This document shows positions 63,780 through 64,000 of a stretch of 64,000 nucleotides of DNA, piece after piece (the stretch's first letter is position 1; each line of letters opens with the position of its first letter). A program made the position numbers and the translations under genes. The notes beneath the pieces are model-generated. The model was not told the origin of the DNA and ran no database searches. It worked only from the letters and a program-made list of their open reading frames with translations. Location of the stretch: contig NZ_JAGGOK010000007.1 in NCBI RefSeq assembly GCF_018614615.1, positions 1 to 64,000 of the forward strand, in the 5' to 3' direction. The DNA is from Streptomyces sp. ISL-100. Lineage in GTDB: Bacteria; Actinomycetota; Actinomycetes; Streptomycetales; Streptomycetaceae.

Positions 63780-64000
63780 ATGCCCCCAAGCAAGCTGCAG
63801 ATTCATTCGGTTGAGCACTCCGGACCCGACGAAGCTGTCTGCGTGGTGCGATGCGTGGGTGGCGTGCCACGCATCGGGCACGAGTTCTCTGTTCCGGCGG
63901 CTTCGGGGGCCGCGGAGGAGTGCCTCCCCGTCACACTGGAGTGCATCGGCGCTATGAACGCGTGTACGTCGAATTCTTCGACCCTCCCCACGCGGCGCGA
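63780..64000 (+). CDS. Hypothetical protein, partial at the right edge, apparent frameshift
   Basis: Opens at ATG 63780 (MPPSKLQIHSVEHSGPDEAV) and reads RCVGGVPRIGHEFSVP ... LPVTLECIG. After about 63952 the same frame degenerates, while another frame continues sensibly as RYERVYVEFFDPPHAAR to the edge. One missing base near 63952 would join them. I know small Streptomyces proteins ending in a DPPHAAR-like motif but no function. Either a decayed gene or a base-call error. Confidence 0.45.
   Translation, partial: MPPSKLQIHSVEHSGPDEAVCVVRCVGGVPRIGHEFSVPAASGAAEECLPVTLECIGAMNACTSNSSTLPTRR

Overview
The window looks like chromosomal DNA of a Streptomyces species. It is very GC-rich with strong third-position GC, it has many GTG and TTG starts, and it carries the housekeeping run dxr - rseP - ispG - two GNAT genes - proS - rimP - nusA - ylxR - infB - ylxP - rbfA - truB - ribF beside an ESX/type VII secretion (T7SS) locus. 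From memory, S. coelicolor has a comparable neighbourhood.

Layout. (1) 1-1.7 kb is mobile DNA: the 5' part of a group II intron with its reverse transcriptase (- strand, running off the left edge), lying antisense next to the 3' remnant of an IS5-type transposase (+). (2) 1.7-23.8 kb is almost all - strand and holds three related T7SS accessory cassettes (A, B, C from left to right). Each has a mycosin-like subtilase with a C-terminal membrane anchor, a small WXG100-like protein, a larger WXG-type secreted protein, and one or two accessory proteins (a DUF3592-like membrane protein in B and C; two unrecognised proteins in A). Only C keeps an intact PPE-like Gly/Pro-rich protein upstream; A and B keep its C-terminal tail fused to other remnants. 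Several A and B genes carry single-base frameshifts. A DUF397 / Scr1-type regulator / RsbW-like kinase triad (9.2-10.9 kb) and a few small hypothetical genes separate A from B. (3) 23.85-33.5 kb is the ESX core visible here: MycP, two true WXG100 proteins, EccB (-), EccE, a downstream partner, an EspI-like MinD/ParA ATPase with a huge Pro/Gln-rich N-terminus, and a DUF397 protein resembling BldB (+). EccC and EccD are not in the window. (4) 33.6-40.6 kb: a small membrane protein, then a five-gene peptide ABC transporter operon (+). (5) 40.6-52.8 kb (-): ribF, a large trypsin-fold/P-loop NTPase protein, and the translation/ribosome-maturation operon rimP to truB. (6) 52.9-54.9 kb (+): a three-gene overlapping operon of a lipoprotein, a ferritin-like DUF4439 protein and a degenerate APH-fold kinase. 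(7) 55-63.1 kb (-): proS, two acetyltransferases, the ispG/rseP/dxr operon and a lipoprotein; then a DinB-type gene (+) and the start of another gene at the right edge.

How it fits together: the core builds the ESX channel and its EsxA/EsxB-type substrates. The cassettes look like substrate modules, each with its own protease. Within a cassette the small protein, the larger WXG protein and the first accessory gene overlap or nearly abut (three direct overlaps each in B and C). Four proteins in the region share a C-terminal Asp-Phe-Gly ending. The best candidates for something undescribed are the cassette array, the shared DFG ending, the pseudokinase with its two partners, and the trypsin-like NTPase that lacks its catalytic serine.
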